From Acidipropionibacterium timonense (GTDB lineage Bacteria; Actinomycetota; Actinomycetes; Propionibacteriales; Propionibacteriaceae), in NCBI RefSeq assembly GCF_900605005.1, contig NZ_LR027558.1, forward strand, positions 1,274,005 through 1,338,004: a DNA stretch of 64,000 nucleotides, read 5' to 3'. The position numbers were made by a program, and so were the translations under genes. This document shows positions 19,868-27,436 of this stretch, in pieces (within the stretch, counting starts at the first letter, position 1; each line of letters opens with the position of its first letter). A model generated the notes under the pieces. That model was not told where the DNA came from. It did no database searches and saw nothing but the letters and a program-made list of their open reading frames with translations.

Positions 19868-21496
19868 ATGGCACATGAACGCGCCGGTCAGCCGGCGACC
19901 GAATCAGACCTCATCGACGTGGATGCCGTCCTCGCCGCCTACCACGACATCACCCCGGACCCCGACAACCCCGACCAGAAGGTCGTCTTCGGCACCTCCG
20001 GTCACCGTGGCTCCTCTCTGGACGGAGCGTTCAACGACGCCCACATCGCTGCCACCACCCAGGCCATCGTCGAGTACCGGGCCGCCCAGGGCATCACCGG
20101 GCCCCTCTTCATCGGCAAGGACACCCACGCCCTGTCGCTGCCCGCTTGGACCACTGCCATCGAGGTGCTGCGCGCCAATGACGTCGCCGTCATCGCCGAG
20201 CACGACGACGACTGGACGCCCACCCCGGCGGTCTCGCGGGCGATCATCGTCCACAACCGTCTGGGACAGGGGCCCCGGGCCGACGGCATCGTCGTCACCC
20301 CCTCGCACAACCCGCCCCGCGACGGCGGCTTCAAGTACAACCCGCCGCACGGCGGCCCGGCCGACACGGACGCGACGACGTGGATCGCCGACCGTGCCAA
20401 CGAACTCCTGCACGATCCCTCGGGCATCCGACGTCGTTCGTACGAGCAGGTCGCCGGTGAGGTCACCCGCTTCGACTACCGCAGCGCCTACTGCGACGAC
20501 CTGCGCAATGCCCTCAACCTCGACGCCATCGCCGACGCCGACGTCCACATCGGCGCCGATCCGCTGGGCGGCGCGTCGGTGCAGTACTGGGAGTACATCA
20601 GCGAGCACCTCGGCCTCGACCTCACCGTCGTCAACGAGACGGTCGACCCCACGTGGCGGTTCATGACCCTCGACACCGACGGCAAGATCCGCATGGACTG
20701 CTCGTCGCCCAACGCCATGGCCTCGCTCATCGCCAACAAGGACCGCTACGACATCGCCACCGGCAATGACGCGGACTCCGATCGCCACGGCATCGTCACC
20801 CCCGATGCCGGCCTCATGAACCCCAACGCCTACCTGGCCGTCGCGATCCAGTACCTCTTCGCGCACCGGCCCGGGTGGGCCCCGGACGCCGGGGTCGGCA
20901 AGACCCTCGTCTCCTCCTCGCTCATCGACAGGGTGGCCGCCGACCTGGGACGCCGCCTCGTCGAGGTGCCGGTCGGGTTCAAGTGGTTCGTGCCCGGGCT
21001 CATGCGTGGTGACCTCGGTTTCGGCGGCGAGGAGTCGGCCGGGGCATCCTTCCTCGACCTCGACGGACGCACCTGGACCACCGACAAGGACGGCCTGCTG
21101 CTAGCCCTGCTGGCCAGCGAGATCAAGGCCGTCACCGGCCAGTCGCCGTCCCAGCTCTACGCGCAGATCGAGGAACGCTTCGGCCGGTCCTACTACGCGC
21201 GCATCGACTCCGATGCCACCCGCGAGCAGAAGGCGCGGCTCAAGGCCCTGTCGCCGGCCGACGTCACCGCCTCCGAGGTGGCGGGCGAGAAGGTGCTCCA
21301 GGTGCTCACCGAGGCCCCCGGCAACGGTGCGGCGATCGGCGGCATCAAGGTCGTCACCGAACATGCCTGGTTCGCCGCACGCCCCTCGGGCACCGAGAAC
21401 AAGTACAAGATCTACGCCGAGTCGCTCATCGACGCCGACCACCTGGCCCGCGTCCAGGAGCAGGCCAAGGACGTCGTCGACGCCGCCCTGGCGTGA
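19868..21496 (+). CDS. pgm: Phosphoglucomutase (alpha-D-glucose phosphate-specific)
   Basis: A 542-residue enzyme of the phosphohexomutase family that interconverts glucose 1- and 6-phosphate, linking glycogen turnover to glycolysis. The phosphoserine loop is TPSHNPPRDGG near residue 145, the metal loop DADSDRHG near 300, the sugar loop GGEESAG near 392 and the phosphate loop RPSGTENKYK near 505. VVFGTSGHRGSS near 38 is typical of the bacterial alpha-PGM type. The ATG at 19868 follows GAGAGGA by 7 nt. It is monocistronic, ended by a strong hairpin, and would handle the alpha anomer while the neighbouring pgmB handles the beta anomer. Confidence 0.96.
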   Translation: MAHERAGQPATESDLIDVDAVLAAYHDITPDPDNPDQKVVFGTSGHRGSSLDGAFNDAHIAATTQAIVEYRAAQGITGPLFIGKDTHALSLPAWTTAIEVLRANDVAVIAEHDDDWTPTPAVSRAIIVHNRLGQGPRADGIVVTPSHNPPRDGGFKYNPPHGGPADTDATTWIADRANELLHDPSGIRRRSYEQVAGEVTRFDYRSAYCDDLRNALNLDAIADADVHIGADPLGGASVQYWEYISEHLGLDLTVVNETVDPTWRFMTLDTDGKIRMDCSSPNAMASLIANKDRYDIATGNDADSDRHGIVTPDAGLMNPNAYLAVAIQYLFAHRPGWAPDAGVGKTLVSSSLIDRVAADLGRRLVEVPVGFKWFVPGLMRGDLGFGGEESAGASFLDLDGRTWTTDKDGLLLALLASEIKAVTGQSPSQLYAQIEERFGRSYYARIDSDATREQKARLKALSPADVTASEVAGEKVLQVLTEAPGNGAAIGGIKVVTEHAWFAARPSGTENKYKIYAESLIDADHLARVQEQAKDVVDAALA

Positions 21497-21525
21497 CCCC
21501 GTCCGGGCCCATCGCCGGACCGACC

Positions 21526-21553
21526 GACGCCGTCCCCGCGAGGGGGCGGCGTC
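21526..21553. terminator. Terminator between pgm and the PH-domain gene
   Basis: A 12-bp stem, GACGCCGTCCCC against GGGGGCGGCGTC (one G-U pair) with a GCGA loop, lies between the convergent pgm and PH-domain genes and can act in both directions. Confidence 0.8.
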
Positions 21554-21574
21554 GTCTCGTCCGAGGTGGGAAGG

Positions 21575-22102
21575 TCACTTGGGATGGGCGAGGTTCGTCC
21601 GTAGACCTGCCCGCTGGATGACCGCCTGGATGGTGAGGTCGCGTCGTTCGGGATGGGCCACATAGGTGATGACCCGCAGGCCCTGGTCCTGGGCGGCGGA
21701 CTCGAAGACGAAGTGCCCGTATCCGAGCATCTGGCCGAGCAGGGGTTGCTCCACGGAGATGTCGAGGATCCGCGTCATGGGCATCGTCGCCAGGTGCTGG
21801 TCGGCGATGCCGTGCACCCGGAAGACCCGCATGTTCGTGATGACGAAGCGGTCCATGTGGTGGATGTAGAACTGGATGATCGCCCACAGGTCGAGGAGGA
21901 TCCCCAGTATCATGAGCGTCGGCCAGGCCGGGCCGAGGCGCCACATCGTGAGGTAGAGCGCCATCGAGACGAGGAGGGCAGCGGCCGGCGGGACGGTGAG
22001 CACCCAGTGCTTGTCGACCTCGTCGATGATGTACTCGCCCTCGTCGATGAGCAGGTGTCGGTCGACGTCGGGGACGAAGAATCGACGCAGACGGGTGGGC
22101 AC
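21575..22102 (-). CDS. PH-domain (DUF304/YdbT-like) membrane protein
   Basis: A 175-residue protein with two adjacent hydrophobic segments (about 40-85: VPPAAALLVSMALYLTMW and WPTLMILGILLDLWA) followed by a bacterial PH-like domain (RFVITNMRVFRVHGI, then MTRILDISVEQPLLGQMLGYG). This is the YdbS/YdbT-like family seen in many actinobacteria; its biochemical role is not established. I chose the GTG at 22102, 2 nt after the stop of the upstream 50-residue gene, because upstream extension would overlap that gene. The two are probably translated together from one message and may act as a membrane pair. Confidence 0.75.
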   Translation of the reverse strand: MPTRLRRFFVPDVDRHLLIDEGEYIIDEVDKHWVLTVPPAAALLVSMALYLTMWRLGPAWPTLMILGILLDLWAIIQFYIHHMDRFVITNMRVFRVHGIADQHLATMPMTRILDISVEQPLLGQMLGYGHFVFESAAQDQGLRVITYVAHPERRDLTIQAVIQRAGLRTNLAHPK

Positions 22103-22104
22103 GG

Positions 22105-22257
22105 TCAGCCGCGTCCCCCGAGGGCGCGGACGAAGCCGAAGAGTCCGGAGAAGAAGCCGCGGATGATGTTGGCGGTTCCCTGCGGGTCGGTGAAGATGTA
22201 GTACAGGCAGAAGACGACGATGAAGACCCAGAGGGTCGTCTGCAGGATCTTCTTCAT
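22105..22257 (-). CDS. Small single-span membrane protein
   Basis: Fifty residues, starting MKKILQTTLWVFIVVFCLYY, with one transmembrane helix (about 6-22) and a basic C-terminus (VRALGGRG). The ATG at 22257 follows AAGGAG by 7 nt, which supports real translation of this short frame. It directly precedes the PH-domain membrane protein. I do not recognise a family, and a partner role in the same membrane is only inferred from coupling. Confidence 0.65.
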   Translation of the reverse strand: MKKILQTTLWVFIVVFCLYYIFTDPQGTANIIRGFFSGLFGFVRALGGRG

Positions 22258-22470
22258 CCACTGGCTCCTTGTCGTACTCGTCCCCGGCTGGACGCCGTTC
22301 GGGGGTCGTCGGGGCACGAGACACCCGTGGGTCCCATCGTGGTGCACGTGAGCGCCGATGACTCGCGCGCAACGCCGGGCGGACCCGAATCGGTACGTTC
22401 CGGGAACTCGTCACCGCGGACCCACCCCCCTGACGCCCCCGGCCGCCTCGCCGGTGGAAGAATGGTCGCC

Positions 22471-22929
22471 ATGGAGAACTTCAACAACGATCCGTTCGCG
22501 TGCATCGACCACGTCGGTTTCGCCGTCAAGGACATGGACGAGGCCATCAAGTACCACTGCGACGTGCTCGGCTTCCACGTGCTGCTGCGTGAGAAGAACG
22601 AGGGTCACGGCGTCGAGGAGGCCATGATCGCCACCGGTGACTTCGGCAAGGAGTCCACGGTCGTCCAGCTGCTGGCCCCGCTCGGCGAGGACACCACCAT
22701 CGGCAAGTACATCGCCAAGAACAAGAACATGATCCAGCAGGTGTGCTACCGCACCTACGACCTGGACAAGACCATCGAGGTGCTCAAGGAGCGCGGCGCC
22801 GTCCTCATCGGCGAGCCCTCCACCGGCACCGGCGGTTCGCGGGTCATCTTCCTGCACCCCAAGTACACCGGCGGCATCCTCATCGAGATCACCGAGCCCC
22901 CGGCCGAGGGCATGCCCTACAAGAAGTGA
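22471..22929 (+). CDS. mce: Methylmalonyl-CoA epimerase
   Basis: A 152-residue VOC-fold protein that interconverts the (R)- and (S)-methylmalonyl-CoA epimers, a step between propionyl-CoA and succinyl-CoA. IDHVGFAV gives the first metal ligand His14; VVQLLAPL near 67 and GILIEITEP near 140 give the Gln and Glu ligands. The fourth ligand, usually His in a HH pair, is replaced by Gln in IQQVCYRT; I recall the same QQ in mycobacterial Rv1322A, so this may be a subgroup feature. The ATG at 22471 has GGAAG 10 nt upstream and is preferred to the ATG at 22462, where the spacing would be 1 nt. The gene stands alone, far from any mutase. Confidence 0.88.
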   Translation: MENFNNDPFACIDHVGFAVKDMDEAIKYHCDVLGFHVLLREKNEGHGVEEAMIATGDFGKESTVVQLLAPLGEDTTIGKYIAKNKNMIQQVCYRTYDLDKTIEVLKERGAVLIGEPSTGTGGSRVIFLHPKYTGGILIEITEPPAEGMPYKK

Positions 22930-22970
22930 TCGGGTGACGACGCCAGCGTCGTCCTACATCGCCCCCTGAC

Positions 22971-23135
22971 GGACCCGCGACTCGTCGCGGGTCCGTCGTC
23001 GTGTGGTCGTGGGGACCGCGACTCGTCGCGGGTCCGTCGTCGTGTGGTCGTGGGGACCGAGACTCGTCGCGGGTCCGTCGTCGTGTGGTCGTGGGGACCG
23101 CGACTCGTCGCGGGTCCGTCGTCGTGTGGTGGCGG
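22971..23135. repeat. 41-bp tandem repeat (four copies), each with a hairpin
   Basis: Four head-to-tail units of 42, 41, 41 and 41 bp occupy 22971-23012, 23013-23053, 23054-23094 and 23095-23135. Each opens with an inverted repeat, GGACC(C)GCGA against TCGCGGGTCC, followed by a GTCGTCGTGTGG arm. The units differ by only a few bases, so they are recently amplified and probably length-variable between strains. The array lies between mce and the coiled-coil gene. The first hairpin may terminate mce transcription. There are no spacers, so it is not CRISPR. Confidence 0.92.
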
Positions 23136-23185
23136 GGACGGCGTCCTCCCCCGTTTGTCGCCGCGTCTTTGTCGCTGCCGGTTGG

Positions 23186-23191
23186 TAGCGT
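23186..23191 (+). promoter_or_regulatory. Candidate -10 of the coiled-coil gene
   Basis: TAGCGT lies 36 bp before the GTG start and would give a short leader that contains GAGAGGGGA as ribosome site. No clear -35 is visible. Confidence 0.4.
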
Positions 23192-23227
23192 GGTGGACGC
23201 AGCAGCGATGTGAGAGGGGAAACCGCG

Positions 23228-24424
23228 GTGACCAGTCCAGTCGAGCCGACGAGCAACGAGTCCCAGGACGAGGAGACCGGCCTCAACCTGTTCGACGACA
23301 GTGCGAGCGCCGCGGGGAGCTTCACCCACACGATGTGGGGATATGACCGGACGAGCGTCGACAACTACGTTCGCGAGATCGAGCAGCAGGTATCCACCCT
23401 CAAGCAGCTCACCCGGCACCTGCGGCACCAGGTCGCCGAGGCCGAGAAGCAGGCCACGAAGACCGATTTCACCCGGCTGGGTGAGCACGCCACCGGGATC
23501 CTCACCGCCGCCGAGACCCAGGCCAAGGACATCGTCGCCAAGGCCGGCCACGAGGCCGAGCGGATCAAGGAGGAGGGCCGCCGGGTCGCCGCCGACCTGC
23601 GGTCGGCCGCCCAGACCGAGGCCGACGACATCCGCGTGGCGGGTCTGGCCAACCAGCGGGAGCTTCGTGACCAGGCCTCCACCGATGCCCAGAAGGCCAT
23701 CGACGCCGCCCGCGACCAGGCCCGGACCCTCGTCGAGCAGGCCAACACCCGCGGCGCCGCCATCGTCACCGAGGCGCAGACGAAGGCCGAGTCCCTCACC
23801 CAGGGGTCGAGGGCCGAGGCGGCGCAGATCCTCGAGCACGCGCGCAAGGAGGCCTCCGACATCGTCGCCCGCGCTCGTGAGGAGTCCGAGCGACTGGCCG
23901 CCGAGGCGAAGGCGCGGCACGACGAGGCCGACGCGACCGTCTCGGAACTCCTGGCCCAGGCCACCGCTCACCAGAAGGCGGCCGCGGCCCAGCTCGACGA
24001 GCACACCGTGCAGGCCCAGAAGATCCGCGACGACGCCCTGGCCCAGGCGGAGGAGACCCGCACCCAGGCGGCCCGGGACGCGGAGAACCGCATCGCGACG
24101 GCGCACCGCCAGGCGGCGATGATGAAGGAGCGGATCGAGGAGCAGTACGCCTGGCGCAAGGAACAGCTCGAGCGCGAGACCGCCGCCCTGCTCCAGCGCA
24201 AGGCCTCCGTCGTCGCCCAGCTCAACAACCTCAAGGCGCTCGCCGCCCAGGCCGAGCACGACTACCCGGACACCGATCCCTTCGCGACCAGCGACACCGA
24301 GCGGACGGTCGTCAGTGGTCGTCCCGTCGAGGCCGCCACCCAGGTCCTCGATTCCGCCGACGAGAACCCGACGACGGTGCTCGACGTCGACCGGACGGCC
24401 GTCATCGACCCCCAGGGCAAGTAG
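23228..24424 (+). CDS. DivIVA-like / polar coiled-coil protein
   Basis: A 398-residue protein. Near residue 38 is GYDRTSVDNYV, which resembles the membrane-targeting N-terminal motif of DivIVA proteins. Residues 50-345 are an almost unbroken Ala/Glu/Lys/Arg-rich coiled coil. The tail after about 350 is acidic and has four short threonine motifs of the kind T-x-V-L/V/I-D. Scy/FilP-type filament proteins of actinobacterial poles are the closest concept, but the exact family is not certain. The GTG at 23228 is chosen because GAGAGGGGA lies 6-14 nt upstream; the ATG at 23210 would place that site inside the gene. Confidence 0.75.
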   Translation: MTSPVEPTSNESQDEETGLNLFDDSASAAGSFTHTMWGYDRTSVDNYVREIEQQVSTLKQLTRHLRHQVAEAEKQATKTDFTRLGEHATGILTAAETQAKDIVAKAGHEAERIKEEGRRVAADLRSAAQTEADDIRVAGLANQRELRDQASTDAQKAIDAARDQARTLVEQANTRGAAIVTEAQTKAESLTQGSRAEAAQILEHARKEASDIVARAREESERLAAEAKARHDEADATVSELLAQATAHQKAAAAQLDEHTVQAQKIRDDALAQAEETRTQAARDAENRIATAHRQAAMMKERIEEQYAWRKEQLERETAALLQRKASVVAQLNNLKALAAQAEHDYPDTDPFATSDTERTVVSGRPVEAATQVLDSADENPTTVLDVDRTAVIDPQGK

Positions 24425-24456
24425 TTCTCCCCCGCAGCCCGGACCGACGCAGCAGT

Positions 24457-24478
24457 GACCGACTCAGAAGAGTCGGTC
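24457..24478. terminator. Hairpin between coiled-coil gene and nucS
   Basis: A perfect 9-bp stem, GACCGACTC/GAGTCGGTC with an AGAA loop, lies where the two convergent genes meet and overlaps the last codons and stop of nucS. It probably terminates transcription of the plus-strand gene, and less certainly of nucS. Confidence 0.65.
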
Positions 24479-25177
24479 CTCCGGGTGGTCCATCCCACGA
24501 AGTTCGTCGTAGTCGACCGTGACGCAGGCGATGCCGCGGTCGGTGGCCAGGGTACGGGCCTGCGGCTTGATCTGTTGGGCCGCGAACACCCCGTCGACGT
24601 GGGAGCCGAGCAGATGGTCTCGGTTGAGCAGGTCGAGATAGCGGGTGAGCTGCTCGACTCCGTCGATCTCGCCGCGGCGCTTGATCTCGACGGCGACGTA
24701 GACCCCCTCGGCATTGCGGCACAGGAGGTCGACCGGGCCGATCGGCGTCATGTACTCGCGCTGCACCAGGCTCCACCCGGCGCCAAACACCTCCGGGTTC
24801 TCGGCCAGGAGCTCCTGGAGGTGGGCCTCGACGCCATCCTTCTGCAGCCCAGGGTCGACGCCGAGCTCATGGGTGGTGTCGAGATGGATCTGGCCCAGGA
24901 GGATCTGCAGGTGGTCACCGGTCGGTGAATGGACCTCCCAGACCGCGGTGAGCTGCCGATCGATGTCGGCCGTGGCCGCCGCCTCGTCGTCCCGGGGTTC
25001 GCGCACCGACAGGGTGCACGGCGGGCTCATCCAGTTGAGCGGCTTGTACGCCCGGTCATCGGCATGGATGCTCACCGAGTTGTCGGCCTTGACGACGATG
25101 AGCCTCCTCGCCCACGGCAGATGGGCGGTGAGACGACCGGTGTAGTCGACCTGACAGTCCGCGATGACGAGACGCAC
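24464..25177 (-). CDS. nucS: Mismatch endonuclease NucS
   Basis: A 237-residue RecB-like nuclease that gives actinobacteria a MutS/MutL-independent mismatch repair, cutting both strands at mismatches with the help of the sliding clamp. The N-terminal DNA-binding domain runs from [15 protein letters not shown] to about 110. The nuclease core is visible as PVDLLCRN near 160 and VAVEIKRRG near 174, containing the metal-binding Asp and the ExK pair. EDRLF at the C-terminus resembles a clamp-binding tail. The GTG at 25177 lies 8 nt after TAGAGT with no ribosome site, consistent with a leaderless message. Confidence 0.94.
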   Translation of the reverse strand: MRLVIADCQVDYTGRLTAHLPWARRLIVVKADNSVSIHADDRAYKPLNWMSPPCTLSVREPRDDEAAATADIDRQLTAVWEVHSPTGDHLQILLGQIHLDTTHELGVDPGLQKDGVEAHLQELLAENPEVFGAGWSLVQREYMTPIGPVDLLCRNAEGVYVAVEIKRRGEIDGVEQLTRYLDLLNRDHLLGSHVDGVFAAQQIKPQARTLATDRGIACVTVDYDELRGMDHPEDRLF

Positions 25178-25185
25178 GTCCGACG

Positions 25186-25191
25186 ACTCTA
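25186..25191 (-). promoter_or_regulatory. nucS: Leaderless-type -10 (TAGAGT) of nucS
   Basis: TAGAGT on the minus strand ends 8 nt before the nucS GTG. Confidence 0.6.
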
Positions 25192-25327
25192 CCCGACCGA
25201 CGTCGTTCGGCCCGCCCCCGTGACGACCTGGCTCCAGAGATGTCACCCTGCTCCCCGAGTACCGGGAGCGAGGTGGATGTTCTGGCGCCACGTGGAGCCG
25301 AGCCGACCGCCGACCGAGCCCGCCGTC

Positions 25328-25564
25328 TCACCCCATCCCCAGGACGGCGCGCAACAGGCCGAGGCGGGCGCTGCCGTCCCACCACCCCGGGCCGGCCAGC
25401 CAGGCGAGCACGACGACCACGGTGACGACGACTGCCGCTGTGACGACACCGATGACCTCACCGGGACGGGGCAGGCGGTCCCGCCTGTCGCGCAGGCCCT
25501 CAGACTTCGGTGAACTGGCCGGTGACAAGCCCCGGAGCCGCCCTTCATGCACGTTCGTCGTCAT
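25328..25564 (-). CDS. Small single-span membrane protein, unknown
   Basis: Seventy-eight residues: a basic N-terminal half, one hydrophobic segment (about 37-58, VIGVVTAAVVVTVVVVLAWL) and a short glycine/tryptophan-rich tail. The ATG at 25564 has AAGGAG at a good distance, so it is probably expressed. It points toward nucS, 150 bp ahead, which has its own promoter, and away from the zinc-ribbon gene. I do not recognise a family. Confidence 0.55.
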   Translation of the reverse strand: MTTNVHEGRLRGLSPASSPKSEGLRDRRDRLPRPGEVIGVVTAAVVVTVVVVLAWLAGPGWWDGSARLGLLRAVLGMG

Positions 25565-25629
25565 GCCCCCAGACTCCTTGACGGGTCCACCCACCGACAA
25601 GGGGGCCAGCCCCCCTCTCCAGCGCGGAC

Positions 25630-25635
25630 TAGGAT
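25630..25635 (+). promoter_or_regulatory. Leaderless-type -10 (TAGGAT) of the zinc-ribbon gene
   Basis: TAGGAT ends 8 nt before the GTG at 25644, with no ribosome site between them. Confidence 0.55.
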
Positions 25636-25643
25636 CACCCCTC

Positions 25644-25925
25644 GTGGGACGAAAGCACCGACCGAGCAAGCATCTGCGCCCGGTCCGTCCCCTGAGCCGG
25701 TCGACCCATGCCTACAGCGACGACAAGGCCGACGGTTCGCACGTCGTCCGTCAGGTGCCGGCCGATCGGGCGCTCAAGACGTACACCTGTCCCGGCTGCC
25801 AGCACCCCATCGCTCCGGGCACCCCGCACATCGTCGCCTGGCCGCACGACCCGTCGATCTTCGCCGAGTCGCCCGTCGCCGAGCGACGACACTGGCACAC
25901 CGCATGTTGGAGGTCCCGCCCGTGA
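25644..25925 (+). CDS. Small zinc-ribbon-like protein
   Basis: Ninety-three residues with a basic N-terminus (GRKHRPSKHLRPVRP) and a C-terminal motif YTCPGCQHPI followed about 35 residues later by HWHTACW. CxxC plus HxxxC would form a zinc site resembling an HNH/zinc-ribbon knuckle, but no nuclease residues are evident. Similar small proteins, often misnamed ATP/GTP-binding, are common in actinobacteria and have no known function. The GTG at 25644 is supported by the leaderless -10 in front. Its stop overlaps the next start as GTGA, coupling it to the alpha/beta hydrolase. Confidence 0.7.
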   Translation: MGRKHRPSKHLRPVRPLSRSTHAYSDDKADGSHVVRQVPADRALKTYTCPGCQHPIAPGTPHIVAWPHDPSIFAESPVAERRHWHTACWRSRP

Positions 25926-26743
25926 CGCCCCTGCACACCACCGAGATCGGTCATGGCCGCCACACCATCGTCTGGTGCCACGGCATCTTCGGACAGGGCA
26001 AGAACTTCACCTCCGTGGCCCGTTCCCTCGTCGGCTCCGATCCCGACCGGTGGCGTTGCGTCCTCGTCGACCTGCCCAACCACGGCCGCTCCCCGTGGAC
26101 GACGTCGACCTCCTACCCCGACATGGCCGACCACCTGGCGCGGACCATTCGTGAGCTCAGCCCCGGCCAACCCGTGCACCTGTTGGGGCACTCCATGGGT
26201 GGCAAGGTCGCCATGCGGACCGCGCTCGACCACCCCGAGCTGCTCGACGCCCTCGTCGTCGTGGACATCTCCCCCGTCGACTACCCCATGGGGCATTCCT
26301 TCGGCCAGCGGGTGCGGGGCATGCGCAGCCTCGATCTGGAGGCCCTCGAGTCCCGTTCCCAGGCGGAGTCCCAGCTCTCCCTCTACGAGCCGGACGCCGC
26401 CATCCGTCAGTTCCTCATGCAGAACCTGCGGCACGACATCCACGCGCCCGCCGGTCATCAGTGGCATTGGCAGATGAACCTCGACCTGCTGGCCGAGACC
26501 ATGGACGACCTCGGCCGGTGGCCCTCCGACGGCACCAGGGTCTGGCGCGGCCCGGTGCTGTGGATCAACGGTGCGCGGTCGAGCTACGTGCGGCCCGAGT
26601 ATGCCGACGCCATGCAGGCCCTCTTCCCGCAGGTGCGTCGGGTGACGATCAAGGACAGCGGTCACTGGGTCCACTCCGACCAGCCCACCATCTTCACCCA
26701 GGTCGTCAAGGGCTTTCTCACCCGCATCGAGGACCGTCACTGA
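25922..26743 (+). CDS. Alpha/beta hydrolase (YbfF-like esterase)
   Basis: A 273-residue alpha/beta-hydrolase. The oxyanion loop is WCHGIFGQGKNF (about residue 17), the nucleophile Ser lies in LLGHSMGGKVA (about 88), and the catalytic His in DSGHWVHSDQ (about 243). These motifs resemble the acyl esterase YbfF; the substrate is unknown. The GTG at 25922 has TTGGAGG 8 nt upstream, which favours it over the in-frame ATG at 25904. Coupling with the zinc-ribbon protein is tight (4-bp overlap). It converges with the deleted oxidoreductase; I see no strong terminator in the 84 bp between them. Confidence 0.82.
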   Translation: MTPLHTTEIGHGRHTIVWCHGIFGQGKNFTSVARSLVGSDPDRWRCVLVDLPNHGRSPWTTSTSYPDMADHLARTIRELSPGQPVHLLGHSMGGKVAMRTALDHPELLDALVVVDISPVDYPMGHSFGQRVRGMRSLDLEALESRSQAESQLSLYEPDAAIRQFLMQNLRHDIHAPAGHQWHWQMNLDLLAETMDDLGRWPSDGTRVWRGPVLWINGARSSYVRPEYADAMQALFPQVRRVTIKDSGHWVHSDQPTIFTQVVKGFLTRIEDRH

Positions 26744-26827
26744 GGCTCTCCACCGCTCCGGAAAGTCCCGCAGCCGTCGGTCACAGGGCGCTCCTGTCGT
26801 CACGGTCCCGGATCGACGCCGGGCCGA

Positions 26828-27367
26828 TCAGGGAATGCTCACCAGGATCCGTCCACGGATGCCGCGGTCGACGAGGTCGTGAGCGGCTGCGATGTCCTCG
26901 AGCGGCAGGACCTCGGCGATGGGGATGGTGAGGTCGCCTGCCGCGGCGGCAGCGGTGAGCTCCACCGCCGCGTCCCGCGTGGCGTCGACGGGGAAGTCGT
27001 CACTTCCCAACAGCCTCAGCGTGACGTTGTCGAAGAGCATCGGCCAGAAGTCCAGACGAGGACGCGGATCGTGGGTCCCGTAGGCGGCGATGGTCCCGCC
27101 GACCGCCACGATGACCCCGGCGCCGTCGCAGTGCGGGACGATCCTCGGGTACGGCAACGGACCACCGGTCCACGCGCTGCGCTTCTTCGCGTCCCCCGGG
27201 TTGACGCCCGACAGCACGATCCGCACACGGACCTCCCCGGTCGCGGGCTCCGGTCGAGGCATCTCGCCCACCGTGAGGGCATTGGCGGCCCGGCCCGCCT
27301 TCTCGTACCAAGCGGCGCGCATGAGCGCTCCCCGCAGCGACTGGGGGGTGTCCGGAAAGCCGGTCAC
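26828..27367 (-). pseudogene. Zinc-type alcohol dehydrogenase/quinone reductase with internal deletion
   Basis: A 179-residue open frame made of two outer parts of an NADPH:quinone-reductase-like MDR protein. Residues 16-90 are the GroES-like domain (MRAAWYEKAG to CDGAGVIVAVG). Residues 91-179 are the end of the enzyme (GTIAAYGTHD to RGRILVSIP). The middle of about 140 residues, which normally holds the nucleotide-binding Rossmann fold with its GxGxxG, is missing, and the join near 27095-27103 stays in frame. Family members are about 320 residues. The GTG at 27367 keeps a strong GGAGGAG ribosome site, so a shortened protein may still be made, but catalysis is unlikely. Confidence 0.75.
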
Positions 27368-27436
27368 GGTGTTCTCCTCCGTGCTGGGGTGTCGATGGAG
27401 CGAGGCCGCTCGGCATCGGCGCGGCGCCGGGCTCCG

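Noticed and set aside
22971-23135. Regularly spaced repeats as a CRISPR array
   Set aside because: Units are directly adjacent with no unique spacers, and no cas genes are present.
23001-23364. Arg/Thr-rich reading frames across the 41-bp repeats on both strands
   Set aside because: They are products of repeat translation, open in several frames, with no ribosome site or family resemblance.
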